From: Mangifera indica
Lineage: Eukaryota; Streptophyta; Magnoliopsida; Sapindales; Anacardiaceae
Assembly (NCBI RefSeq): GCF_011075055.1
Contig: NC_058153.1
Location: forward strand, 1,984,001 to 2,048,000
Direction: 5' to 3'
Length of the DNA stretch: 64,000 bases
Shown: positions 9,656 to 21,742 of the stretch, piece by piece
How positions within the stretch are numbered: the first letter of the stretch is position 1
Layout: the number at the start of each line of letters is the position of its first letter
Position numbers and translations under genes: made by a program
The notes under the pieces: generated by a model
Told to the model about the DNA's origin: nothing
The model's input: only the letters and a program-made list of their open reading frames with translations
Database searches by the model: none

Positions 9656-11967
9656 ATGGCTGTAGCGGATGACTTTCGTCAAAGCTTGATTACCAGGGAC
9701 TGGTTTTTGACGAGTAATCCTTCTGGTTCAACAATCTTCACACTGCTGGCGATCCTAGCTGGAGTTGTGTGCTACCTGTATGGGCCTTACTGGGGAGTCA
9801 GGAAGGTTCCCGGCCCCCCATCATTTCCATTGGTAGGACACATTCCCTTGATGGCTAAGTATGGCCCTGATGTGTTTTCAATTCTTGCCAAAAGATATGG
9901 CCCTATTTTCAGGTCAGTTTCAACTTCTTCTTCTTCATATAATCACTGTTTTAGAGGTCTATTTTCTTGTTTTTCACGTAGAAAACCCTCCTCCGCTCAT
10001 GAAATTTTGTCTTTTAGTATTTGCCGCTGATTTTCAGATGAGTCGTAAGAGGGTAATGTTTCTTCTTGATAATAATTTTCCAGAAAATCACTATTCAATT
10101 TCTGGAACTTCGGAAGATTATTAATATGAGATAAAGCTTATTAATTAGAATTAGAGATATGAAGGTCTGTATTTTGAGAGATTGTGGGAAGAATGCAAAC
10201 GTATCAGTATTCTGAAATGATCTTTCAAAACCCTAAAAAAGTTGTACCTCTAATGGGGTTTACAATTTTGCTGAAGCAGGTTTCATATGGGTAGACAGCC
10301 TCTGATAATAATAGCTGACCCAGAGCTCTGTAGAGAAGTTGGAATAAAAAAATTCAAAGACATTCCCAACAGAAGCATTCCTTCTCCCATTGCAGCTTCA
10401 CCTCTTCATCAGAAGGGTCTTTTCTTCACCAGGTGCTTGTTCTCTAATAGTAATGTTACTTGCTGCATTGGAGGCACTTGTATGCAATGATCTAAAAGCT
10501 TCATGCAATTTGAGTATTTTGCAGGGATGCAATATGGTCGACCATGCGAAATACAATATTGTCAGTGTATCAGCCATCTCACCTGGCGAGTCTAGTGCCC
10601 ACCATGCAGTCATACATTGAATCTGCAACTCAAAATCTCGACTCCTTTAAAGAGGAAGACATTACTTTCTCTAATCTTTCGCTCCAACTGGCCACAGATG
10701 TTATAGGACAAGCTGCTTTTGGTGTCAACTTTGGCCTCTCAAAACCGCAATCTGTCAGTGGTTCGATTACTAACAGTATTGACAGCCAAGACAATGCAAA
10801 GGAAGTTTCAGAATTTATCAATCAGCACATCTACTCTACGACTCAACTTAAGATGGATTTGTCAGGCTCTTTCTCCATCGTAATAGGTCTACTTGTTCCT
10901 ATACTTCAAGAGCCATTTAGGCAGATCCTGAAGAGAATACCTGGTACTATGGACTGGAAAGTTGACAGAACTAATAAGAATTTGAGTGGCCGGCTTGATG
11001 AAATTGTGGCAAAAAGAATGAAAAAGAGCAACCAAGATTCAAAGGACTTGCTGTCACTCATATTGAAGGCAAGAGAATCAGAGACTGTTTCAAAGAAGAT
11101 TTTTTCTCCAGATTACATCAGTGCAGTAACTTATGAGCATCTACTAGCCGGGTCAGCAACAACAGCTTTTACTTTGTCTTCAATTGTCTATCTAGTTTCT
11201 GCACATCCAGAAGTTGAGAAGAAGCTGCTTGCAGAGATTGATGGGTTTGGTCCAAGAGATCAGATGCCAACCGCTCTTGATCTTCAACAAAAATTTCCCT
11301 ATCTTGATCAGGCAAGTAGTTTAATTTTACAGCTGTTAATATTTTTGGTTCACTTATATATGATCTGCGATGAAATAGAATAAAGCCATTTCTATTAATA
11401 GTGTATGGTATTCTAAATAATGGAGATCTCATTAAAAATTTCAATGATCTGATTAGGTGATAAAAGAAGCCATGAGGTTTTATTTGGTATCGCCTTTAGT
11501 CGCAAGAGAAACAGCAAAAGAAGTTGAGATAGCAGGTTACCATCTCCCCAAGGTATTATCAGTAATACTAAAATGTAAAGCGGCTCCACAGTGAATGCCT
11601 ATGTTGACCATGCTAGATTTGTTTCTTGGATTTGCAGGGTACGTGGGTCTGGTTAGCCCTCGGAGTTCTAGCAAAAGACCCGAAGAACTTTCCAGAGCCA
11701 GACAAGTTCAAGCCAGAGAGGTTTGATCCAAACTGTGAAGAAGAGAAACAAAGGCATCCCTATGCTCTAATTCCCTTTGGAATTGGCCCCCGAGCATGCA
11801 TTGGCCAGAAATTTTCCTTGCAAGAAATAAAGCTCTCATTGATACATTTATATAGGAAATATGTATTTCGGCATTCCCCCAACATGGAAACACCTGTAGA
11901 ACTTGAATATGGCATTGTCCTCAACTTCAAGCGTGGTGTAAAGCTTAGAGTCATAACGAGAACATGA
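9656..11967 (+). CDS. CYP711A1: Cytochrome P450 CYP711A (MAX1), carlactone oxidase of strigolactone synthesis
   Basis: Five exons: 9656-9912, 10280-10432, 10525-11311, 11457-11552 and 11638-11967, giving 540 residues (Arabidopsis MAX1 has 522). An N-terminal membrane anchor (about 24-45) is followed by the proline hinge [16 protein letters not shown]450 signatures: I-helix AGSATTAF (from residue 345), where Ala replaces the usual acidic residue, as is typical of MAX1; K-helix E403-A-M-R406; FKPERFDP; haem loop [10 protein letters not shown] with Cys485. Family knowledge: ER-bound enzyme that oxidises carlactone to carlactonoic acid and, in some lineages, further, to make strigolactone hormones that repress shoot branching. 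Intron 3 (11312-11456) starts GCAAGT instead of GT; AG|GCAAGT is the known GC-AG donor form, and the frame needs it. The 3' end faces the IQD gene 274 bp away. Confidence 0.95.
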
Positions 11968-12241
11968 ACATTATTGTATGCTATTCGCTTTCCTTGATGG
12001 AGATCTTTATATATCAATAAACTATTGAAATGATTTTCGTTCCAAGAACTTGGTTGAAACACTTTAATTTCATGCAGAACAAAAGAAGTAGAAAAGGATA
12101 GAAATAACGAGTTCCCACTCCATAAACAAAATATTTTACAAAGAAATTCTGAACTGAGATTGCACAACAAGCTGTTGAACTTCTTCAAGAATAATAAACT
12201 ACGGCTCTAATCACACAAGAACTCTCCCTGTTTGCTTTGTT

Positions 12242-13964
12242 TCATACTTTTATTGAGCTCTTATCCAATCTGGAGGGCAGGTATAAAGGCTTAGACATAT
12301 TGATTGAAGGATCAGAACCTGCACTGCTTCTCAAATCCCCATTAGATGAAGCGGCTGATTTCTTCAGGAACTGAAACTCATCCATGGATTGCCTTTGAAT
12401 TCTGTGAGATACATGATTGATTCTCTGCTTTGCCTTTGTTGACTCAGTAAGGTTCATATAGTTTGGCCGGCAATTACCACTCTCCTCTGTTCTATCAGAG
12501 GGCAAAAAGGTGTGTCCAGACACTGGAGTCGTAGAAGTGCATATTGATGATGAAGCTGAACTCTCATCATATCGAAACTCAGAACTTGGGCTAGAAGAAG
12601 AACGTGTAGCTTGCCCAATATGGGGCGGTTTAGCAGAAATCCTAGTGGTGACATTGTTCTTTCTTATCTTTGCAGAGCAGGGTTCTGAAGATTTACAGCG
12701 GGAACCTGGAAAAAAATCAGCACAACTCTTTGAGGGTGGAGTAGTTTCTGAACAGCCAGCATGTGATTGTTCCATCAATCGACTCTCCCATGGCCGAGCA
12801 GCCATCCAACGTTCCAGCCAAGTCCATCCCCAGCTTTTCTTGTCAAATTCTTGATTCTTGTTGGATGAAATGGAGCCATTTGTTCGACTGTTTGAATTGG
12901 GGTTTGAACTCCATTGCTGAAAAACAAGAATTAGAACCGTTTTTATGGTTAATGATAAAACTCAGAAATTATGTTTATCTACCTTTTGAGCAAGAGAATA
13001 TGCTATTGCTCTTTCTCTCTTGAAAGCACCTTCCTGTCTCATTTGAAGCTTTGCCTTGATATTTTGCAGTGTCCCCTTACTATCACACCATCCTTTCTGA
13101 AAATTTACAAACCCAAAAGTTGAGAACTTTCTAAATTTGTGGCTACGTTAATGACTGAGGAAAAGTTTATGGTACCTCAGCTTCCTTCAATATATCATCT
13201 TTGGTGTGTATTTTTTTAAGCATATCCTGCACAGCTTGGCCCTCTACTGACATTCTTACACGGCGAGCTCTAACTCTAGCCTGAACTCGAACAAGAGCCT
13301 GCATGCACCGCAGTGTCACAGCGGCCTGCTTCCTCACTTGTCGACCTCGAACCAGAGCTTGAAGCCTCACCACTCCCTTCAAAGCTCTCAATGCCCGTCT
13401 GGCCTGCATTTATTAGTCATCCATATACAAATATGAACTTCTCTTCGTCCAAAGGATCTATCTAAACCTAAGGTCTCTAAAATAGGTAAAATGCAACTTG
13501 GAATTAGTAGCATATCTCTTATCCTCAACACCTTAAAAAAAAAAAGAAGGATTGGGGAATGCAGTTACCAGGAAGCCACGAAAAGCAGTTTGGATCCGGA
13601 TGGCAGCCCATTCTTGCCGGACAACCCTGAAATCCTTTGGAGGAGCTCGAACCACGGCGGCCATCGCAGCCGTGAAAGCATTAGTTCTTGGTGAAGAATC
13701 TGAGCACTCTGATGCTGTTCTGTGATTCCCTTTGAAACCCTTCCATGAAGACCCCAAATCCCCTGAAGAGCTCCTCCACAGCTTCCATTTCTTGCTCTTA
13801 TTACCTACCTTTTCCTATACGCAAAAAGATTATTTAGTAAACATACAATCAAAATGCATGGAAAAAGCAAAAGACTTCTCAAGGATGTAGCCTACATTGT
13901 CGTCTTTTTCGGGCTTCTTGAGTCCTATAAGAGCTTTAATCCATCTTCCTCCTGAAGCACCCAT
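12242..13964 (-). CDS. IQD6: IQ67-domain calmodulin-binding protein (IQD6-like)
   Basis: Five exons on the minus strand: 13964-13896, 13814-13569, 13403-13176, 13096-12983 and 12916-12242; all join in phase 0 to give 443 residues. The N-terminus [17 protein letters not shown] is the usual IQD start. The IQ67 domain covers about 91-157: [12 protein letters not shown], then arginine-rich IQ-like repeats ([28 protein letters not shown]). The phase-0 intron between L105 and A106 lies inside the first IQ motif, the hallmark of the family. A C-terminal DUF4005 core [16 protein letters not shown] begins near residue 369. IQD proteins bind calmodulin and microtubules or membranes and act as scaffolds in cell shape; the basic protein (many Arg) fits. 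The IQD6 assignment rests on sequence resemblance to the IQD5-8 group plus the MAX1/IQM neighbours. Untranslated exons probably lie further upstream, towards 14.5 kb. Confidence 0.9.
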
Positions 13965-15329
13965 TTGCTTCGGATGAACAAGCAAGTAAAAGTGTTTTTT
14001 TTCTCCCGAACGATGAAAAACAACACAAAAGAGAAATCAAAGAGACACACAGTGAAGTAACAGAACTCCAAAGCGGTTAAAGAAGAAGAAGTTGATTGAA
14101 AGAACAGAAATTGTTAAAAATGAAAGATCGAAACCGAAAAAAGGAAGAAAAAGAGACTAACATCTAGAAAAGACCGAGTTAAAAGACAAAATAAGTAATA
14201 CCCAAATGTCAAAACCAAGCATGATTATCAAGAAAAAAACAAATGGCGAAAGCAGAGGGAGAGAGAGAGATTGAACCGTTGGATATTTGAAATTCAAACA
14301 TAAACAAGGAACAGAAATAGAGTCCTCTTGTCCCGCTCGATTCCCTGGAACGACTCTGATAATCTGTCGCTGCAACTGCTGCTCTTTTACCAAAGCTGGC
14401 CCACTAACTTTGCGAAAAGGCACGACCCGTTTGGTCAGTTGCCATGAAAAGTAACAAAATGCCGACAAGGAATCTGCCAACTCACATCGCTGAAGATCTC
14501 TAGTCAGGTGTTTTCCGTAATTTTATACGTATGACTTTTTTAATATTTTCTGTCACCACTTGGATCGGAACGTCTAATGCGGGTCCCGGTATCTACATGA
14601 TCCGACAGAGCAAAGGTTTTTGTTGGTTTGATTCAAATTTTGTGAAATTGTAAAGGAAAAGTACAAAAAAATTGAATTCTTTTTAGGAGTTTTGAGGTAA
14701 TATATTTACGGTCTTAGGGCTATTTTTCCCTCAAGATTTAATCTATTTTTTAAAATATATTTGTATTATTTTAAAAAATTAAATATTTATATATGAATTA
14801 ATTTTAATTATAATTTTTTTAAAGATAAAGATAAAATTATTATTTTATTATTAAATTTCAAAACTTTAAAAAATTATATTATTTTCTTGTTTTAATTTAA
14901 AATTTTATAATTTTTTATGATTAAATTTTAAATAATTCACTTTTATTCTTATTTTTAAGGTTTCATCTCTAATGACCGTCGATCAATCTTCTCTGATTAA
15001 AGATGAAGAACATTTATCAAATTTTCTCAAAATTATTTATCGATTTTTTTTCCGTGAAAGACGGTGACATTGAATGAAATGTTCAAATTATTCAGATTTG
15101 GAAGACTACGAAATGTCATTCTTCCGGGTCCAGGCAATGAGGTAATGGTTCAAATACAATTGTTGAAGTGGTTATGCGTCAATTATGTCAAGAAATAAAT
15201 ATTCTTAGTTGTGGTGAAAGCTTAAATGCAATGCGATTACTTTTGTACTTAGTAAAAAGAATAAGCTCATTGGATTCTGTCTTCTCTCAAGTATGAGCAT
15301 GCAGTTCAAGGAAACGGATGAGCTTTGAG
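13965..15329. other. IQD 5' region and intergenic DNA with an element remnant
   Basis: Up to about 14.5 kb this is the likely 5' UTR and promoter of the minus-strand IQD gene (GA-rich as read on plus). At about 14718-14990 the sequence GGGCTATTTTTCCCTCAAGA and the AT-rich interior (AAAGATAAAATTATTATTTTA) resemble the left half of the fold-back elements, as a decayed copy without a right end. Nothing else is supported. Confidence 0.45.
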
Positions 15330-15338
15330 TAGTACAAA

Positions 15339-16100
15339 GGCCAAAGGACTATTGCCCACCCAAGGTAACCTTCATTCTCAAATTCCTCTCTTTTAATTTT
15401 AAAAATCTCAAATACCTACTTATAAATAATTAATTTTAATGATAATAAAGATAAAATCATTATTTTATCTATAATATTAAAAATAAATTAAAATATAATC
15501 TCCTTCTCTTCCAAACTTTAAAAACTAAAAGTTTTTTTCAACCTAAATTTTAAAAAATAACAGTATCTTCTTAGAGTTTCGTTTCTAGATCTCCGACGCC
15601 AACTCTAGTGTCATTACTGGTGACCTCTCCCTCTCAAAGTTTCTTCTCTCTCTATCGGTCTCTCTCCTCCTATTTGAATGCCCAATCGAGATCAAAGTGA
15701 CCATGAAAGACGAAGATAAAGTTGTCATCTTCGTCTAGGAAGACGATCATCTTCTTAGACGTCTTCTTTTGAGAAGATGAAGAACTTTATTTTCTACAGC
15801 TTTTGCGACATCGATTAAAATTCCAAATAGATGAAAAGAGATCGTCGGAGGTAGAGGTGACTGGCAATGGACTTGGAGATCTAGAAACGAAACTATAGGG
15901 GGAAATTGTCAATTTTTTAAATTTAGGTTGAAAAAATTTTTAATTTTTAAAATTTAAAAGGAAAAAAAAAGATAAAATTTTAAGGAGTTAAAATTTCATT
16001 ATTTTTAACTGTTCATAAGTAAATATTTAAGATTTTTAAAATTAAATAGGGAAAACGAAAAAAATGCAGTATACCTTAGGTGGGAAATAATCCTTTGGCG
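15339..16100. mobile_element. Fold-back Mutator-like non-autonomous element, copy A (762 bp)
   Basis: The left end is GGCCAAAGGACTATTGCCCA and the right end, read inverted, is CGCCAAAGGATTATTTCCCA; both continue into CC(C/T)AAGGTA. A perfect 9-bp target duplication TAGTACAAA flanks it (15330-15338 and 16101-16109). The two halves stay complementary well inward, e.g. GTTTCGTTTCTAGATCTCC (about 15580) against GGAGATCTAGAAACGAAAC (about 15875), so the element is a long fold-back. A short GAAGACGAAG-type inner palindrome lies near 15710-15780. No transposase is encoded. The 9-bp duplication is typical of Mutator-like transposons. Confidence 0.88.
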
Positions 16101-16109
16101 TAGTACAAA

Positions 16110-16480
16110 AGATGAAAGCAGGCATTTAAAGGAGTCACTTGGAAAGCGTTGATAAGGAGGTACAATACATACATACATACAGCAGCCAGTTTATTTATTA
16201 TTCTGTTGCATCGTAGATTTCAAATTATTCCACTCAGATTTTTAAATACTGGCTGACTGTGAGACTGCAAAGCATTCTCAGACCTTATTTGGATTTGGGC
16301 CTGCCTGGACTAGGTTGACTTGGACTAGCCCAAAAGGAGACTGCTCTGGTCTTCACGTTTGGAGTCAATAGTCAAACACACTGTTCTAACATGATTTATT
16401 TATTGTTTTTGTGCTTTCTAACAACCTATCAAATCCACCACATCACTCATCAGTTTAGTTAGCCGGTAGAATGGTCAAAC
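16110..16480. other. Intergenic, no gene
   Basis: Less AT-rich stretch between two transposable elements, with an ACATACAT microsatellite at about 16165-16180. I see no coding or RNA signal. Confidence 0.5.
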
Positions 16481-16908
16481 TAGGGGTGTATGCGAGTCAA
16501 GCCAAGTTTGAAAACTCTTTTGTTTGAATCCAGTTTAAATAAAAATAATTTAATTTAAGTTTAGCTTAAATTTATTGAATTAAAATTGAAAATAATTCAA
16601 ATTTAACTCAAATTTAACTTAAATTTGTAGTTCAAGGTTGTGAAGTATTAAAAAAATGATATTGTTTTATTCAGTAATGAGTAAAATGATGTTAATTTAT
16701 AAATGAGATACAAATTTAAATAATAAATTTAAGTTAAACTCAAATTATAGATTCGAATCAAACTCAGTTAAACACTCTTTGATTTTAGTTAAACTTAGTT
16801 TTGAAAACGAGTTGATTTTACTAATTCGAATTTCATTTGAATTTGTATATTGAACCAAATCGAGTTAGCTTTAAAGACTATATAAACTCAATTTGGATCC
16901 AACTCTCA
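16481..16908. mobile_element. Degenerate TAGGGGTG-type element with likely target duplication
   Basis: Starts TAGGGGTGTATGCGAGTCAA and ends near GGATCCAACTCTCA. GTCAAAC occurs immediately outside both ends (16474-16480 and 16909-16915), so it looks like a 7-8-bp target duplication, as expected of hAT-like elements. The interior is degenerate TTTGAATCCAGTTT-like sequence. It has no coding capacity. Confidence 0.55.
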
Positions 16909-17204
16909 GTCAAACGGGGAAAAGAGGAGGAAACATCTTTGAATGGACAAAAAAGCAACCACATATTCACAGCTTTCTGCAAGAAATTTAGTAAACAAAA
17001 CCCCAGTTATCATACTTCTACTAAAAACTGAATTAATGGCAAAAATGAAACAAAGATTAAAAAAAATTAATGAACTATTTGACTAAACAATCTCATTTAA
17101 CAAAAATTCATTTAGCACGAGAAGTGCTCAACTAGCCTAAGGTCTTGAATCTATTAGGTTCAGCTGCTTGGCAGGCCACAACCCTCAAGAAACATGCAGA
17201 AAGT

Positions 17205-20033
17205 TTAACTGGCATTACTAATGGAGACCCTTGGGCTAGGGAGTCCCATGTATGCAAGCCTTGGCGAGACACGAACTTTTGGGCTAGGTCGGGGAGAAGG
17301 AATTGGAGGAAACTTCCTTGAGCTTCCGGGGGTGACTCTAGGAGATAGATTGACTTGCTCAAGTGCCTGGGATTGCAGACTTGGTGGGTAGTCCCTCACA
17401 CAGCCAATGCGAGGACCAACTCCACTGGTCCACTTGCATGACAAACGCCTGGACAAGTCATACACTGGTGCCTCCACATCGGCTGCATTGCTGCCAATGC
17501 TGTCTTCTTTGCTAAATTCATCACTGATGGGCTCTGTTGGTTCTGTGGTGGGAAGATCATCTGCCTGTTTTGGCTTAGATTCTTCAACACTGAATGAGTT
17601 GTAGTCATCATCTATGGAAAATCTCTGCAAAAGAAACGGTGATATTTGAAATCTTGATATGAAAAATGGTTATCATGCCTAGTTTAGTAAAAAACTTCCT
17701 TCAACCAGAGTAGAACTAGGGACAAACCCACAGATAAAATTTAAGAGGGGTCAAAGTAAATAAGTAATATATAAGAGGTTTGATTAAAAAATAATGAAAT
17801 ATAAGAAGGGTTATAATAAAATTTTGGGGTTATATTGATATTATATATATAAACTAATAATTTTTCAAACCCAAAGGGTCAAGTGACAACCCTTGATCCT
17901 TTTTGGGTCCGTCACTAAAGTTAACATACTCTAGTGCATATTGATATTGTAAATACATAAACATAACAATAACACTATATATATATCCAGTTTTGAGTAT
18001 TTAATTGTGTACCCACATGATTTGTCATCATGCAATTTAGACTCAAAGGATTATGTTCACCCAAATAACTACACAATAAGATACTCAAAATCATATATAT
18101 ATATATATATATATAAATATAATATTGCTCTAAATGTAAACATGACAACACATATGGGGAGAAACGAAGAGATGTTTTAGGCCCAAAGATGTTAAGTACC
18201 TTCACATTTGTCAAGTCAACATTATGCTCCACGAGAAAGCTAATAAATTCCATAAAATTGTCTTCAGTTGGGAGATAGTGACCACTATATGGCCATATAG
18301 CCTGAACAAGGCAAGAGAAAAATTAGCTTAAAACAGTCTTCAATTGAGAACTGGGAGATAATGATATGAGCACAGTAAATATACCTCAAGAACCCCATCA
18401 TGAGCTACCAATCTTCCTGCAGCAGTCGTAGCCCCTCCAGAGAGGAAACTTGAGTGCTGAAAAACACCTTTCCTCTTCTGTCCCACGTACAAGGCTCTTG
18501 ATGTGCTGAGTACAAAAATCCACTTACAGCCCTCTGTGGTATTCAGAAGGACCCCAGTTTGCCTGTAAACAAGCTTTCCATTTTCCACAATCACTTCATA
18601 TGCTTCCCTCTCGTTCTGCAAATACAAAACAAGATCTTAACACTTAACGGATATTATTAAAATTTCAAAGAGGCCTAAGGAACAAATGATAGGTGGATGC
18701 ACATAATGTCCAAGAGGATCCATGTCAATGGACTAATAAATTATGTGGGGTTTTTAGGTGGGTATAAAGGAGTATGAAATATGAAAATAAAACTTACTGG
18801 TCCAAGATATTTAATGCACTGGCGTTGTAGATCATTTCTTGGGCATCTCTCAAGATTCAATTCTTTGCCATCACCAATATCCAACCTTCAGTTCAGAAGG
18901 GAAATAAAAGTTCAGAGGATTGGTAAAAGATTTGTAATATTCAATGAGCAAAAGCATATTTACCAGTAGAAGAAAGGTTGGGTACTCATGCTATCAGACC
19001 AGACATCATAGTAGAAATGTAAATTGTGTCCATAACGATGGCGAGGATCAATCTGCAAAGCAGAAAGTAACAATTAAGCGTCATGAGTTTATCGATGATG
19101 ATCCTCAGGCCAAATTCCAAACAGAGGACTTGATAAATATTTTGATGGGAGGATATGGACTTACAGCTTCAAGCCAGTGCTGCAGAGCTAGTACATGAGC
19201 CTTCTCATCTTTGGATAAACCTTTCCCAACCTACAAACAGAAAAGAGTAATTTGTTTAATGTCAGAAACAGACAAACATAACATGTTTCAGTAACTCAGT
19301 TGCAGTGACAAACTTTAAATTACCTTTGCTGCTCTTGTCCTAGCTCGCGACCACCGCGATACAGCGGTTTCTGTTTTCCCAATGTTGTAGAAAGATATCG
19401 AGCTTCGCTTCAAAGCTGCAAAATCTAACGCTTTCCACCTGCAAACATGAATCAAGATGAGAAATATTAGAAAGAACAAAATAACAAACAATAAATCACC
19501 AAAATATTGGATCATTAAGAGACAAACCAGAGCTCTTCAACTACAACTGCACAATCTGCAAGATTTCTTCTTGTCCGGTAACTCTTGTAGACTTTTTGAA
19601 CTTTGGTGGCAGCAGCATCAAGCTCACTAACAGGCCTGGGAGAAAAAATCATTGCTCGTTCAGGTAGCAAAATTGTGGGCTTTGTTATTCGAATTGCTTC
19701 ATGAGCATTATTCTTCAATGAGATGGAACTTAAACTCTCTCGATCAATAGATTCTTCTTTTGATGATTCAAATGCTTGAAGCTCTGCTTCCTCGGAATCC
19801 CAATCTTTGAAGCTTATTGACCTCTCTATCTTCTTTTTATCAGATTGTTCAAACTTGCTAATGGCTTCTGAATCTCCTTCCTTGAAGCTTTTTGCTCTCA
19901 AGACCATTTCTGCACCTTTCGTTCCAAAGCTTGAGGACCTCATAACAACCTTCTCAACGGAGGCTTTGATACCAAAGAAGTTGTGCAAGACTTCATTCCA
20001 AGTGGATAAGAGCAAGGAAAGAGAAAGTCCCAT
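17205..20033 (-). CDS. IQM4: IQ-motif calmodulin-binding protein of the IQM family (IQM4-like)
   Basis: Eight exons on minus: 20033-19528, 19438-19324, 19230-19165, 19052-18964, 18885-18798, 18615-18385, 18301-18200 and 17624-17205, giving 538 residues. The start is the [15 protein letters not shown] methionine; an in-frame ATG 72 bases upstream is less likely. The single IQ motif [13 protein letters not shown] lies at about residue 145, as usual for IQM. It is followed by the conserved blocks [60 protein letters not shown] and [18 protein letters not shown]. The C-terminal [20 protein letters not shown] ends the conserved region. IQM proteins bind calmodulin without calcium; in Arabidopsis members act in stomatal movement, seed dormancy and immunity, partly by regulating catalase. 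Exon 8 is preceded by a large intron holding a palindromic MITE. Length fits IQM4 (about 530) better than IQM1 (618), and the neighbouring IQD/MAX1 order supports IQM4. Confidence 0.9.
17964..18130. mobile_element. AT-rich palindromic MITE inside the last IQM intron
   Basis: Left arm AACAATAACACTATATATAT...TTTTGAGTATTTAATTGTGTA pairs with right arm TACACAATAAGATACTCAAAA...AATATAATATTGCTC. The loop holds a TGATTTGTCATCA stretch, and an AT dinucleotide run expands the right arm (18092-18114). Same family as 39691-39865. Confidence 0.6.
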
Positions 20034-20963
20034 AGACTTTAATGACTGGCAAAATTCAAGGCCAACACCAACCTGCTCACTAGAATTAGAAAGTTTAATT
20101 AGCAACTTTTAAGAGCCAAACATGAAGGGAAGCAGCAATGGATTAAGAAGGAAAAATATCAGATATACACTAAAATCAATACGCATCATTCAACTTACAA
20201 TAAGTTAAAACAGAGGAAACTGAAAAAGACTAGACTCAAGAACCTTAAGCCTACAAAAAAATACACAGCCGAAGCACCAAAATCCTTATCTCTCAGGTCT
20301 CAAGTTTCAAAGAATAGTCAGTTGAAAACCACTCAGCACATACGAGCGGCCACAACACTAGTTTATATAATGGTGGCTGTTCCAAGTTTGACCGATCGAA
20401 GTTAAAATTCCTGCACATGGACGACACTGAAGACCATAAAAAATCAAAGTTGGTGACTGGGTTTGTCAAAAGAAGTGATGATTCAGTGAAGTACCTTCGG
20501 GGAAGTTTAAGAGAAAGATGGAAGAAGTGCCCATAAACCAAGCATGAGTTGAATGTGGTAAAACAAGTAAGTGAAGTGGGGCTCTCTGGCTTCATTAAAT
20601 TTCCAAGAATTTCACCTGTTCCATTTGGACTTTGAAGCGTTCAACCCTTCAACAAAGTGAGATAATTTTGACTTTGCCTCCCTTTGGTTGTGCTTTTACT
20701 GGAATAAGAAACAAGATGACAAGTTCAAGAAACAACTGAGATAATGTTACAAATATGCCTCCTTTTGGTTGAACACTGTTCATTGTCTGCAATGAGATCA
20801 TGAAACGTACAAATCAACAAGGGCCCTTGTAGGTTGGAGTGTCATCATCTTCCTCATTTGAACTGGATTCGCTAAATAGATGACAAAATAACAGCAGGGT
20901 AAATTGGACTTGTTCCCACGGCAGTCTCTGTCTGGCTCTAAAGTCGGTTCAGACATTGTTGTA
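20034..20963. other. IQM 5' region and intergenic DNA
   Basis: Holds the upstream region of the minus-strand IQM gene; the first part is probably 5' UTR, possibly with an intron. An open frame at 20293-20595 (minus) has no recognisable features. No other gene is seen. Confidence 0.45.
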
Positions 20964-20972
20964 ATTATAAAA

Positions 20973-21733
20973 GGCCAAAGCACTGTTTCCCACCCAAGGT
21001 ATGCTGCAACTCCAAGTGTCCCCCTTTAACTTTGATAATGCTAAACACCCACCTATGAGTAATTAAAATTAACGGTAATAAGGATAAAATCATTATTTTC
21101 TCTATAATATTAAAAATAAACTAAAATAAAATCTCTTTTTACCCCCCTAAACTTTAAAATTTAAAAGTTTCCCCCAACTTAAGTTTTAAAAAATGGCAGT
21201 TTTACCTTAGAGTTTCGTTTTAAAATCTTCAACATCATCTCCGGTAGCCTCTCCCTTCTCAAGCATTCTTTCCCTCCGACGGTCTCTCTCCTTCTATTTG
21301 GATGCTTAATCGTCATCAAAGAAGTAGTGGAAGACGAAGAGTTTCGTCTTTCTCGACAAAGAGTTTCGTCTTTCTCGACGAAGTTCTTTGTCTTCCACCA
21401 CTTCTCTGATACTGATCAGACGTCTAAATGGGAGGAGAGAGACCGTCGGAGGGAGAGAATGCTTTAAGAGAGAGAGATTGTTAGTAATAGAGTCGGAGAT
21501 GACACTAGAGATTTCAAAACGAAACTCTAGGGTGAAACAGTTATTTTTTAAAACTTAGGCTAAAGAAAACTTTTAGTTTTTAAAGTTTAGGAGGGCAAAA
21601 AGAGATAAAATTTTAAGAAATTAAGGTTTTGTTAATTTTAACTATTCATAGATGGGTATTTAAAATTATCAAAGTTAAAAAGAGAAAAAATTGAGTTTGT
21701 AACAAACCTTGGGTGGGAAATAGTCCTTTGGCC
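20973..21733. mobile_element. Fold-back Mutator-like non-autonomous element, copy B (761 bp)
   Basis: Left end GGCCAAAGCACTGTTTCCCA, right end inverted GGCCAAAGGACTATTTCCCA, both followed by CCCAAGGT. Flanks ATTATAAAA (20964-20972) and TTTATAAAA (21734-21742) form a 9-bp target duplication with one mismatch. Inner arms match inversely, e.g. CCTCCGACGGTCTCTCTCC (about 21270) against GGAGAGAGACCGTCGGAGG (about 21435). The centre holds GAAGACGAAGAGTTTCGTCTT and a second copy of the AGTTTCGTCTTTCTCGAC unit. Almost the same length as copy A. Confidence 0.88.
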
Positions 21734-21742
21734 TTTATAAAA

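Noticed and set aside
14157..14480. 107-codon open frame on minus upstream of IQD
   Set aside because: Hydrophobic tail but no family signature; best seen as the 5' UTR region of the IQD gene.
17700..17925. Sequence AGGGGTCAAAGTAAATAAG to GGGTCCGTCACT within an IQM intron, resembling a common plant repeat
   Set aside because: Ends and duplication could not be defined, so it is not listed as an element.
20293..20595. 100-codon open frame on minus upstream of IQM
   Set aside because: No motif and no link by splicing to the IQM start; probably 5' UTR or spacer.
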